Shown: positions 14,172 to 21,584 of the stretch, one piece after another
Position numbering within the stretch: the first letter of the stretch is position 1
Layout of the letters: every line of letters begins with the position of its first letter
Assembly (NCBI GenBank): GCA_049306275.1
Contig: JBAQQB010000052.1
Coordinates: 1-33,657 of the forward strand
Length of the DNA: 33,657 nucleotides
Source: JADJTT01 sp049306275
GTDB lineage: Bacteria > Bacteroidota > Bacteroidia > Chitinophagales > Saprospiraceae
Direction: 5' to 3'
Translations under genes and position numbers: made by a program
Notes under the pieces: model-generated
Seen by the model: the letters and a program-made list of their open reading frames with translations, nothing else
Told to the model about the DNA's origin: nothing
Database searches by the model: none

Positions 14172-16814
14172 GAACCCCCCGAACCCACCACTGAATATCG
14201 TGTCCTGGCTGCCTTTCTGGTAAGGAATGTTGATGAAATCGAAGATCGAACCCGGGTCGACGCGCAGGAAGAAGGCGTAGGTGCTGCGGGTGGGCTGCCA
14301 GCTGAAGCCCATTTCCCAGCAGTGCAGGTCGCGGGAGATGGAAACGGAGGGGTAGGTCAGGGCCTTCCGGGCGAAATCGTAACCCATACTGCCCACCGAA
14401 ACGTCCCAGTTGGGCGTGATAGGTATCCTGCCGTTGAAGGTCACGGTGTGGGTGGCGATGAAGAAAGTGTCTTTCTCCAACATACCCCGCCCCTGTATCA
14501 CCATGTTGTAGCGGATGTTAAAGCCGTCGAAGAGATCCCAGAAACTTTCCGTCTGGGTGGGGCTGCTCACGGTCTGGATATCCGGCCGTTCTTGGGCGGC
14601 ATCTTTGTCGAACCAACTTCGAATGGTCTTTACGGTGAGGGCCGTGGAGATGCTCACCCGGGCATCGACGAAGCGCAGGGGTTTACCCCGGGTATCCCAA
14701 ACGAATCGGTCGATGCGCTGCCCTCTTTCATTGATCTCGTAAGGGTCCCAACTCGCGGTGAACAGCACGCTGACCACGTCCTTGAACAAGGCGGTGTTGG
14801 CGTTGAGCGTCAGGGGACTGAAGTGCAGCGAATCGGCAGCGAAGTTGTAGCTGCCGTTGAGGTCGAGGCGGCGGATCAGGCGCAGGTTTTTCGTCGTGGA
14901 GTCGCGGCGGGAGAAAGTCTTGGCTTCGAAGAAATTGCTCAGGCCATAAGTCAGGGCCATCTGCCTGCCTGCCGTAGAGGGCCTGTCGCCTGCATAAAGA
15001 CCTTCAGTAAAAACGGAGTACTCCAAAAGAGAGTCAGGGAAGCGATTGTCTTGCTGTACGGTTTTGAAATACCCCCAGTTCGGCGCTGTGTAGTCAGGGG
15101 TGAAGTTGAACCCGACGGAGGGGGTCATGATGTGGCGGATGCCCCGAAGGGGGCCGCGTTTGAAAAGCAGGGTGCCGAAGAGCTTGGTGTCCATCGACAG
15201 GCCTGTGTTGAATTTGCGCAAGGGCTTGAAGCCGAAAACTACCGAGTCGATGACCGTACCGAAGGTCGTATCGATTGGTATGATCTGCGGCTCGCCATCT
15301 ACGTCGACCGTATCGAAGGTGATGATGGTCGTGGGGTCGAAGAACTTTTCGGCCGTTTCCAGATACCACACCTCGTCGTAGTTGGCATTGGGGTTGATGT
15401 TGAAGTATTTGAGAAATTTGATGGAGGTGTTGGCCGTCACCTTGTGCCGCGCGCCGTACTGGATGAGGTCGAGCGTTTCGGGATTAAACAGGGTGGTATC
15501 GGTGGTTTGCAGTTCCGCCTTGGCTTCGCCCCGGTACGTCAGGGCGATCTTTTCGTACCAGCGCTGGTCAGAAGGAGCGCCTTTCCTTTTGAAGGGGTAA
15601 AGGGTCTGGGTCTGGAAATTGACCGTCGGAAAGTTGATGGTCATGCGGCGCGACTGGGTGTTTTGGGTGTGGACGAAGCCCACGGACAGGTTGTAGGGCT
15701 TGCCGGGGAAGCGCTCGGAATAGGTGAAGTTGGAGCGCAGGCTGGTATTGAGCACCGAAGTGGGGTCGTTGTAGTTGATGCGCTGCGCGTTGCCGGTCTG
15801 CAGGTTGACCGTACCGCCGATGGTGCGGCTGGGGTGTGCCTTGCTGTCCTGGTTGTGGGTAAACTGCAGGGCGAAGGTCTCGGTGCGGAAAGGCGCGGCT
15901 CTGTTGTCTTCGGTGCGCAGGTTGCCGTATTCGAGGCTAAAACCGCCTCTGTATTTGTAGCGTTTGGAGTAATTGCCCAAGGTGCGCAGGCGGTAGGAGC
16001 CTTTGAGGTAGATATCGCCGGTTACCTGGAGGTCGAAGTGGTCGCTGATGGGGAAATACCAGCCGATATTGCGGAGACCGAAGCCCCAGGTATCAGAGTC
16101 TTCGTAATTTCGGGGAAAGAGCAGGCCGGTCTGTTTGCCGCTTTTCAGCGGGAAAAAACCAAAGGGGAGCCACAGCGGCGTGGGAATGTTCATGACCTCC
16201 AGGTTGGAAGGGCCGATGACTGCCAGCTTGTCGGGAACGATCTTCTGCCGCCTGCTCCGCACGCCGAAGTGGGGCTCGGGGTGGTCGCAGGTGGTGAAAA
16301 TGGCGTTCTTGCTGTAGACGATGTTCGACTTGGTCGTATCGCTGCCCGCTGCGAAGATCTTGGCCTTTTCGCCGATGAGGTAGAGGTTGTTCTGGATGGT
16401 GGAGGCCTGCAGGATGGTGCCTTTGTGGGTCTTGTAGTTGTAGCGCATCTCCCGCGACTTGAACTCGTTGGTACCGTCGGTAAACTGCGCTTCTTCGATG
16501 TAGCGCCCGTTGGCATCCTGCACGGCCGCTGCCCTTACGAGGTTATTGTTCCAGTCGAACTCCGAGATGCCGGAGGTCAGGGAGACGCCGGTCATCTTGA
16601 CGGTGGAGTTGCCGTAGAGATAGAGCTTCTTGTCGGCCAGGTTGAGGGTCATGGAGTCGCGGGCGCTGTAGTCGATGGGCTCGTCGGGTGCGTCGGACGA
16701 AATGCGCACCGTGTCGATCGCTGGTCTGACGGGTGGTTGGGGTATGGTATCCTGTCCGGATAAATACCAGGTCCAAAAGAATATTAAAAATGTAATTTTC
16801 GTTTTTGCTTTCAA
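14169..16814 (-). CDS. lptD: Putative LPS-assembly outer-membrane protein LptD
   Basis: With a TTG start at 16814 the product is 881 residues and begins with a signal peptide (KAKTKITFLIFFWTWYLSGQ). The frame is open to 16880, but that extension hides the signal peptide and crosses the divergent promoter region. Residues about 50-200 form an OstA/LptA-like jellyroll (RDSMTLNLADKKLYLYGNSTVKM...), and the remainder is a long beta-barrel with alternating strands ending in Phe (GGFGGF), as expected for an outer-membrane barrel. LptD inserts lipopolysaccharide into the outer leaflet. In Bacteroidota the protein is divergent and usually annotated as putative. It is divergent from an amidase and MCE-protein pair, fitting an envelope-biogenesis cluster. 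Its TAA stop lies in repeat array A. Confidence 0.85.
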   Translation of the reverse strand: MKAKTKITFLIFFWTWYLSGQDTIPQPPVRPAIDTVRISSDAPDEPIDYSARDSMTLNLADKKLYLYGNSTVKMTGVSLTSGISEFDWNNNLVRAAAVQDANGRYIEEAQFTDGTNEFKSREMRYNYKTHKGTILQASTIQNNLYLIGEKAKIFAAGSDTTKSNIVYSKNAIFTTCDHPEPHFGVRSRRQKIVPDKLAVIGPSNLEVMNIPTPLWLPFGFFPLKSGKQTGLLFPRNYEDSDTWGFGLRNIGWYFPISDHFDLQVTGDIYLKGSYRLRTLGNYSKRYKYRGGFSLEYGNLRTEDNRAAPFRTETFALQFTHNQDSKAHPSRTIGGTVNLQTGNAQRINYNDPTSVLNTSLRSNFTYSERFPGKPYNLSVGFVHTQNTQSRRMTINFPTVNFQTQTLYPFKRKGAPSDQRWYEKIALTYRGEAKAELQTTDTTLFNPETLDLIQYGARHKVTANTSIKFLKYFNINPNANYDEVWYLETAEKFFDPTTIITFDTVDVDGEPQIIPIDTTFGTVIDSVVFGFKPLRKFNTGLSMDTKLFGTLLFKRGPLRGIRHIMTPSVGFNFTPDYTAPNWGYFKTVQQDNRFPDSLLEYSVFTEGLYAGDRPSTAGRQMALTYGLSNFFEAKTFSRRDSTTKNLRLIRRLDLNGSYNFAADSLHFSPLTLNANTALFKDVVSVLFTASWDPYEINERGQRIDRFVWDTRGKPLRFVDARVSISTALTVKTIRSWFDKDAAQERPDIQTVSSPTQTESFWDLFDGFNIRYNMVIQGRGMLEKDTFFIATHTVTFNGRIPITPNWDVSVGSMGYDFARKALTYPSVSISRDLHCWEMGFSWQPTRSTYAFFLRVDPGSIFDFINIPYQKGSQDTIFSGGFGGF

Positions 16815-16836
16815 GACCTGAAATCCATTATTTTTG
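16805..16836 (+). promoter_or_regulatory. Candidate promoter of the amidase/MCE transcript
   Basis: TTG (16805-16807), a 21-base spacer and TATTTTTG (16829-16836) fit the Bacteroidota promoter pattern. The predicted transcript would start near 16843, about 46 bases before the GTG start at 16889. The first 10 bases overlap the 5' end of lptD on the other strand. Confidence 0.5.
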
Positions 16837-16888
16837 CCTTCGTGGCAAAAAATTATTTGGTCTGTTACCAAAAAAACCAATCCACCCG

Positions 16889-18232
16889 GTGAAGTGCGCT
16901 AAATCCCGTTTTCTCCCTTTCGCGATCGCTATTCAAACGCTGCTTGTGGCATTTGCGCCGACAGCGCGCGGAAACTTTAACATTTCGGATACGACAGGTC
17001 TTCTTGCCGCCAACATTCCGGTGGGCAAAAATACCAAACCTGAGGAGTATGCCAAGCCCGTTTATTCAGTAAAAAAAGTAGTGATCGATGCGGGGCATGG
17101 CGGGCACGACCCCGGCTGCATCGGCTCAGCCGTACACGAGAAGGAGATCGCCCTCGGTATCGCGCAAAAGCTGGCTGCCCAGTTCAAGGCTACTTTCCCC
17201 GACGTGCAGGTCATCCTGACCCGCAACACCGACGAGTTCATCCCCCTGCACGAGCGGGCGAAAATCGCCAACCGCAACGGCGCCGATCTGTTTATTTCCC
17301 TTCATTGCAACTACGTGTCGAAGGCCTCCAGCGTGCACGGCAGCGAGACCTACGTGCTCGGCCCGCACAAGCTGGAAGAGAACCTGCAGGTGGCGCTGCG
17401 GGAAAACTCGGTGGTGCAGCTCGAAAAAAATTACCAGTCGGTGTACGGCTACGACCCCAATTCGCCGGAGGCGACGATCATCATGTCGATGTACCAGAAC
17501 GCCTATCTGGAGCAGAGTATCCTTTTCGCCGACAAGGTGGAGTACGAGTTTGCGACGGCCAGCCGCCACAGCCGGGGGGTCAAGCAGGCGGGCTTCCTCG
17601 TGCTGCGCGAAACGGCCATGCCCAGCGTGCTGATCGAAACCGGCTTCCTCAGCAACCGCGATGAAGAAAACTACCTGCGCTCGGAAGAGGGCCAGCAGCA
17701 GATCGCCCTTGCCATTCTGACCGCCTTTGCAGGCTACAAGGCTGAAGTGGAAGGCGCCGATCCGGTGCAGGTGGTCAAAATTTCGGAACCCAAACCCAAA
17801 CCAGAGCCGGAACCGAAACCTGATGCAAAACCCGCCCCTGCCCCGGTCATGGCAAAGCCCGCCGCCGTTACTCCGGTAAGGGAAAGTTATGCCACCGCGC
17901 CCGTGACCATCCAGACGACTCCGCCGCCGCCCCCACCTGCACCGCAACCGGCTGCGGGCAACGGAATGGTGTTCAAAGTACAACTCGCCGCTTCCTCCGG
18001 TGTACTCGACACCAGATCGGGCAAATGGACGCGCCTTTCCCACCCCGTCGACATCGTTTCGGAAGGAGGGATGAACAAATACCAGATACCCGCGCCAAAC
18101 GGCTACTGGCATGCGGAAGAAATTCGCAGCCAGGTCAAAACGGCCGGCTTCGAAGACGCCTTTATCGTCGTTTACCAGAACGGACAAAAAATACCACTCC
18201 CGGCTGCCAAGCAACAACTGGGCATTCAATAA
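16889..18232 (+). CDS. N-acetylmuramoyl-L-alanine amidase (Amidase_3) with SPOR-like tail
   Basis: The product has 447 residues from a GTG at 16889, chosen because it yields a good signal peptide (KCAKSRFLPFAIAIQTLLVA) and lies downstream of a plausible promoter; the frame is open to a TTG at 16805. The catalytic domain (about 60-290) is a zinc amidase. VVIDAGHGGHDPG carries the first zinc His (His70), VHEKEIAL the Glu, SLHCN the second His, and ETGFLSN the catalytic Glu. A Pro/Lys-rich linker (about 300-360) leads to a C-terminal domain (VFKVQLAASSG...YQNGQKIPL) resembling SPOR peptidoglycan-binding domains. It cuts the amide bond between muramic acid and the stem peptide in the periplasm. 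The MCE-family gene follows on the same strand. Confidence 0.9.
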   Translation: MKCAKSRFLPFAIAIQTLLVAFAPTARGNFNISDTTGLLAANIPVGKNTKPEEYAKPVYSVKKVVIDAGHGGHDPGCIGSAVHEKEIALGIAQKLAAQFKATFPDVQVILTRNTDEFIPLHERAKIANRNGADLFISLHCNYVSKASSVHGSETYVLGPHKLEENLQVALRENSVVQLEKNYQSVYGYDPNSPEATIIMSMYQNAYLEQSILFADKVEYEFATASRHSRGVKQAGFLVLRETAMPSVLIETGFLSNRDEENYLRSEEGQQQIALAILTAFAGYKAEVEGADPVQVVKISEPKPKPEPEPKPDAKPAPAPVMAKPAAVTPVRESYATAPVTIQTTPPPPPPAPQPAAGNGMVFKVQLAASSGVLDTRSGKWTRLSHPVDIVSEGGMNKYQIPAPNGYWHAEEIRSQVKTAGFEDAFIVVYQNGQKIPLPAAKQQLGIQ

Positions 18233-18331
18233 TCCGGTTTTCGACCAACTTTGCGTCCCATTTGTTGCTGTTTGTTAGAAAAATGCCCGAATTTTGGGCG
18301 CTTATTTACACCGCTTAACCACCATATCAAC

Positions 18332-19357
18332 ATGCAAATTCGCAGAGAAACCAAAATTGGGATCCTCGCTGCCGTATCCCTGGCCGTCCTCATCTGGGGA
18401 TACGAATTCCTCAAAGGCCGCAATATTCTCATGACCTCTCAGATATTCATCGCCGAATACTCCAACACCGATGAATTGAAAAAATCCAATCCCATCCTGG
18501 TCAGAGGTTTTCAGGTGGGTATCGTCAAAGACGTCTACCTCAACCCAAAAGACCTGACAAAGATCATCGTAGAACTGGATGTGCGGAAGGACGTTAAAGT
18601 GCCCGAAGGCACCATCGCCGAGATCCAGACCACCAGCATGATGGGCGGCCGCGCGATCGAACTGATCTTCCCCCCACAGTGCCTCGACGGCTCCTGTCCA
18701 CCGGCAGGCAAGAATCTCGAAGGCCGTACCCAGGGCTTCCTCAACTCCATGGTCGGCACTGACAACCTCGATATGTACCTCACTATTCTCGAAACAAGGC
18801 TGACGCAGCTCGTCGACACCCTGATCGGCAAGTTTTCGGAAGATCCGGCCCTCAGGAAAGGGAGCAGCGACATCAAGAGCATCCTGGCCAACCTGAATTC
18901 AGCCACGGCAAAAATCGACAGACTGCTGGCCAATTCCTCCGCCTCCGTGCAGGCCAGCCTCGACAATGCCGCTTCCATCACCGGCAACCTCAAAAATAGC
19001 AACGCCCAGATCAAAACCACCCTCGACAACCTCGCGGCCATCAGCTCCCAACTCAAGGAACAAAATGTGGTAGGCAACGTCAACACCACGGTCGACGACC
19101 TGAAATCTACCATCCAGCAGATCAACGGCGCGGTGGAAAAACTGGCCGGCGTGCTCGACAAGATCGAGAACAACCAGGGCACCCTCGGCATGCTCGTCAA
19201 CGACAAAGCCCTCCACGACCAAATCCAGGAAACCCTGCTCAATATCGAACTGCTCACCCAGGATATGCGGCTCAACCCGAAGCGGTATACGACCGTGCTG
19301 TCGAAGAAGTCGAAGCCGTATGTGAAGCCGGAGGTGGATCCAGGAACGCAAGAGTGA
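18332..19357 (+). CDS. MCE/MlaD-family lipid-transport protein
   Basis: The product has 341 residues from the ATG at 18332; the upstream extension to 18251 is Cys-rich and unlike the family. Residues 8-26 form an N-terminal membrane anchor (IGILAAVSLAVLIWGYEFL). Residues about 35-120 form an MCE domain (YSNTDELKKSNPILVRGFQVGIVKDV). Then comes a long, Asn/Ser/Leu-rich helical or coiled-coil region (about 165-310, for example NLNSATAKIDRLLANSSASV). MlaD-type proteins bind phospholipids in the periplasm and form hexameric rings with ABC-type transporters. The partner permease and ATPase are not in this window. It is probably cotranscribed with the amidase (99-base gap). The TGA stop is embedded in a GTGAAG repeat. 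Confidence 0.88.
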   Translation: MQIRRETKIGILAAVSLAVLIWGYEFLKGRNILMTSQIFIAEYSNTDELKKSNPILVRGFQVGIVKDVYLNPKDLTKIIVELDVRKDVKVPEGTIAEIQTTSMMGGRAIELIFPPQCLDGSCPPAGKNLEGRTQGFLNSMVGTDNLDMYLTILETRLTQLVDTLIGKFSEDPALRKGSSDIKSILANLNSATAKIDRLLANSSASVQASLDNAASITGNLKNSNAQIKTTLDNLAAISSQLKEQNVVGNVNTTVDDLKSTIQQINGAVEKLAGVLDKIENNQGTLGMLVNDKALHDQIQETLLNIELLTQDMRLNPKRYTTVLSKKSKPYVKPEVDPGTQE

Positions 19358-19398
19358 AGGGTGAAGAGTGAAGTGAAATAGTGAAATAGTGAAAGGGG
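19352..19398. repeat. GTGAAG/GTGAAATA microsatellite
   Basis: Tandem GTGAAGG, GTGAAGA, GTGAA and GTGAAATA units run from the MlaD-like stop codon into the start of the methyltransferase ORF. The stop TGA (19355-19357) and the candidate GTG start (19389) are both part of repeat units. Confidence 0.65.
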
Positions 19399-19934
19399 GG
19401 AAGGGTATCAGGGACCTGTATAGTGAGATGGGGGTGGAGGGGTATTACAGCCTTCACGGCTCAGAGTATGCGAATCCGCATGTTGAGCAGGTGAGGGAGT
19501 TGCTGCACCGCAATGCCCATCGCATCGATTACAGCCATGTGCTGGATTTTTGCTGCGGGGGCGGAGAGGTGAGCCTGGTGCTGAGAGAGTTGGGGTTTGA
19601 CACAGCGCAAGGCTGCGATCCGTATACCGCCACCCTTTTTGAGGCCAACCTTGGCAGGACCTGCCTGCCTTATTCCTTTCAGGATGTGATACAGGGAAAG
19701 TTGACGGGGGAATATTCAAGCGTCATTTGCAGCTTCGCCATGCACCTCTGCCCGGAGAAACAGCTATACCCGCTGGCGCAAGCCTTGTTCCGCGTCGCCC
19801 CGCAAATCGTCATCATCACGCCGCACAAGCGGCCGGAGCTGGAGAAACTGAGCGGCGTTTCCCTCGAATTCGAGGATTTTGCATTGACGGAGAGGGGGAA
19901 GAAGGTGAGAATGAAGGCGTTTAAAAAACATTGA
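19389..19934 (+). CDS. SAM-dependent methyltransferase (class I, small)
   Basis: The ORF encodes 181 residues. Motif I for SAM binding is VLDFCCGGGEVS (about residues 51-62), followed by the acidic post-I position in GCDPYTA (about 75-81). FQDVIQGKLTGEYSSVICSFAMHLCP resembles motifs II-III. No DNA- or protein-methylation motif (NPPY or similar) is visible, so a small-molecule or unknown substrate is likely. The start is uncertain: GTG at 19389 lies in the GTGAAA repeat, and the ATG at 19428 would remove the IRDLYSE segment, which I recall as part of related proteins. The 3' end overlaps the murB 3' end by 14 bases in convergent orientation. Confidence 0.8.
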   Translation: MKGGKGIRDLYSEMGVEGYYSLHGSEYANPHVEQVRELLHRNAHRIDYSHVLDFCCGGGEVSLVLRELGFDTAQGCDPYTATLFEANLGRTCLPYSFQDVIQGKLTGEYSSVICSFAMHLCPEKQLYPLAQALFRVAPQIVIITPHKRPELEKLSGVSLEFEDFALTERGKKVRMKAFKKH

Positions 19935-20928
19935 CCTCCGGCATCAACTCCACACCAAACTTTTCCAAAACGCTTTGCCTGACCCGCTGCGCGTGCTGCC
20001 AGATCTCTTCTCCCGTAGCGCCGCCGTAATTGACGAGGACGAGGGCTTGCAGGGCGTGGCAGCCCGTGTTGCCCACCCGTTTGCCTTTCCAGCCGCATTG
20101 CTCGATGAGCCAGCCGGCGGGTATCTTGGCGCCGCCGCTGGGAAGGGGGTAATGAACGATGCCGGGGAATTCCATCAGCAGGCGCTCCAGTTCGGCGGCC
20201 GGCACTTCCGGGTTTTTGAAAAAGCTGCCCGCATTGCCCAGCACTGCCGGGTCGGGCAGTTTCGACTGCCGGATGGACACCACCGCCCGGCTCACATCCC
20301 GGATCGTGGGGTTCTCCACGCCCATCTCTTTCAGCGTGTCGCGGATGGCGCCGTAGCTGGTGTTGACCTGCGGGTTTTTCTTCAGCCGGAGAAAAACTTT
20401 TGTGATGGCGTACCTGCCCTTGAGCTCGTTCTTGAACACGCTGTCGCGATAGCCAAACCGGCAGGCTTCGCGGCCGAAAGTGTGCAGATCGCCGGTATGC
20501 AGGTCCAAAGCTTCCAGGTGGTCGAATACATCGGTGAGTTCGACGCCGTATGCGCCGATATTCTGGATAGGAGCGGCGCCGGCGGAGCCCGGGATGAGGG
20601 AGAGATTCTCCAGTCCGCCGAGGTTTTGATCGAGCGTCCAGAGCACCAGTTGGTGCCAGTTTTCGCCTGCACCTGCTGCCACGACTGCGGTTTGATCATC
20701 TTCAAAAACAACCTCCCGTCCCTTCAACAGCATATGCACCACCGTGCCGGGCCAGTCGCGGGTAAACAGCATATTGCTCCCGCCGCCGAGCAGCAGCACG
20801 GGGGGCGGACACGATGCCAGGCAGTCCCGGAGCTCCTCCAGGGTTTCAACTTCCGCAAAATAAGCGGCGCGAACCTGGAGGCCGAAGGTGTGGTGCGGGG
20901 CGAGGGGGTGATTGGTGAGCAGGCGCAT
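19921..20928 (-). CDS. murB: UDP-N-acetylenolpyruvoylglucosamine reductase (MurB)
   Basis: The 335-residue FAD enzyme reduces UDP-GlcNAc-enolpyruvate to UDP-MurNAc, the second committed step of peptidoglycan synthesis. The FAD-binding signatures are LLLGGGSNMLF (about 44-54) and IPGSAGAAPIQNIGAYGVEL (about 110-130). The catalytic Ser lies in LGNAGSFFKNP, and the C-terminal Glu in LMPEVNVF. The presence of the YRDSVFK region and the length fit type I (E. coli-like) MurB. It is the last gene of a minus-strand run (ABC exporter, membrane protein, murB), with a palindromic spacer just upstream. It shares a 14-base 3' overlap with the methyltransferase. Confidence 0.96.
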   Translation of the reverse strand: MRLLTNHPLAPHHTFGLQVRAAYFAEVETLEELRDCLASCPPPVLLLGGGSNMLFTRDWPGTVVHMLLKGREVVFEDDQTAVVAAGAGENWHQLVLWTLDQNLGGLENLSLIPGSAGAAPIQNIGAYGVELTDVFDHLEALDLHTGDLHTFGREACRFGYRDSVFKNELKGRYAITKVFLRLKKNPQVNTSYGAIRDTLKEMGVENPTIRDVSRAVVSIRQSKLPDPAVLGNAGSFFKNPEVPAAELERLLMEFPGIVHYPLPSGGAKIPAGWLIEQCGWKGKRVGNTGCHALQALVLVNYGGATGEEIWQHAQRVRQSVLEKFGVELMPEVNVF

Positions 20929-20935
20929 TGGTATT

Positions 20936-20991
20936 CGTTTATCGTTTATCGTTTATCGTTTACGTAAACGTTCAACGATCAACGATCAACG
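20936..20991. repeat. CGTTTATCG palindromic spacer, copy 2
   Basis: Three CGTTTAT-type words lead into the palindrome CGTTTACGTAAACG (20957-20970), then AACGATCAACGATCAACG words. The core is identical to that at 12699-12712. It occupies the 57-base spacer between murB and the upstream membrane-protein gene and contains the TGA stop (20986-20988) of the latter. Confidence 0.75.
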
Positions 20992-21546
20992 CTTAATTCC
21001 GGTCCAGGGTTGCTTGTCGCTCAGCACCCAGCTGGCGCCCCAGAGCCCTTTCCTGACGGGGATGAGGATGATATCGCCGCGCTCAGGCGCCGGGGACATG
21101 GCATGGCGGTTGTCGATACGTTCCAGTTTGCCTTTGCGGAGGATGAACAGGTAATACCCCCGGGGCTTCGCCGGCTCGCCGCCTATTATGCCGAACCGGT
21201 CCGAAACATACGCTTTTTCTTCGAAAAAGACGACGTCTTCCCACACCACCGGATGTGGGGAGAGCAGGCGGTTGCTCAGGCTGGCGAGCAGGGGCAGAAA
21301 GAGGGCCGACAATACGATGCAGAGCAGGTAGACCTGTATTTGTTCGACCCCGTCTTCGGCGTCGCGGCTCAGCTTCCAGCCCAGGCCGGCGCCGAGCGCC
21401 ACGCCGAGCGCGGCGGGAATGAGCAAGAGAGGCTTCAGCTCAAAAGTGCGCTGGAAGTAGTAGAACTCGAAGACATACAGCGCAATGCCCCCCACGAGGA
21501 GCAGCGCGATGGCGATGTAAATGATTTTTTCTTTCAAGAACGGCAT
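20986..21546 (-). CDS. Membrane protein of unknown function (three predicted TM segments)
   Basis: This 186-residue protein has hydrophobic segments at about residues 8-28, 39-56 and 71-92. A soluble C-terminal domain of about 95 residues follows (VVWEDVVFFEEKAYVSDRFGIIGGEPAKPRGYYLFILRKGKLERI). The tail resembles small beta domains that face the cytosol or periplasm, but I recognise no family. It lies between the ABC exporter (38-base gap) and murB (57-base gap) on the same strand, so cotranscription is likely. The gap from the exporter contains GGAGG and GTTGAGAAGTTGAAAAGGTGAG-like short repeats. Confidence 0.75.
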   Translation of the reverse strand: MPFLKEKIIYIAIALLLVGGIALYVFEFYYFQRTFELKPLLLIPAALGVALGAGLGWKLSRDAEDGVEQIQVYLLCIVLSALFLPLLASLSNRLLSPHPVVWEDVVFFEEKAYVSDRFGIIGGEPAKPRGYYLFILRKGKLERIDNRHAMSPAPERGDIILIPVRKGLWGASWVLSDKQPWTGIKR

Positions 21547-21584
21547 ATTCTCACCTTTTCAACTTCTCAACTCCTCACCTCCAT

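Noticed and set aside
14145..16763. Long plus-strand ORF of 872 codons opposite lptD
   Set aside because: It is the antisense frame of a GC-rich gene; its composition (Gly, Val, Ala, Asp, Glu-rich without domains) is typical of shadows, and the minus-strand frame has a signal peptide and barrel features.
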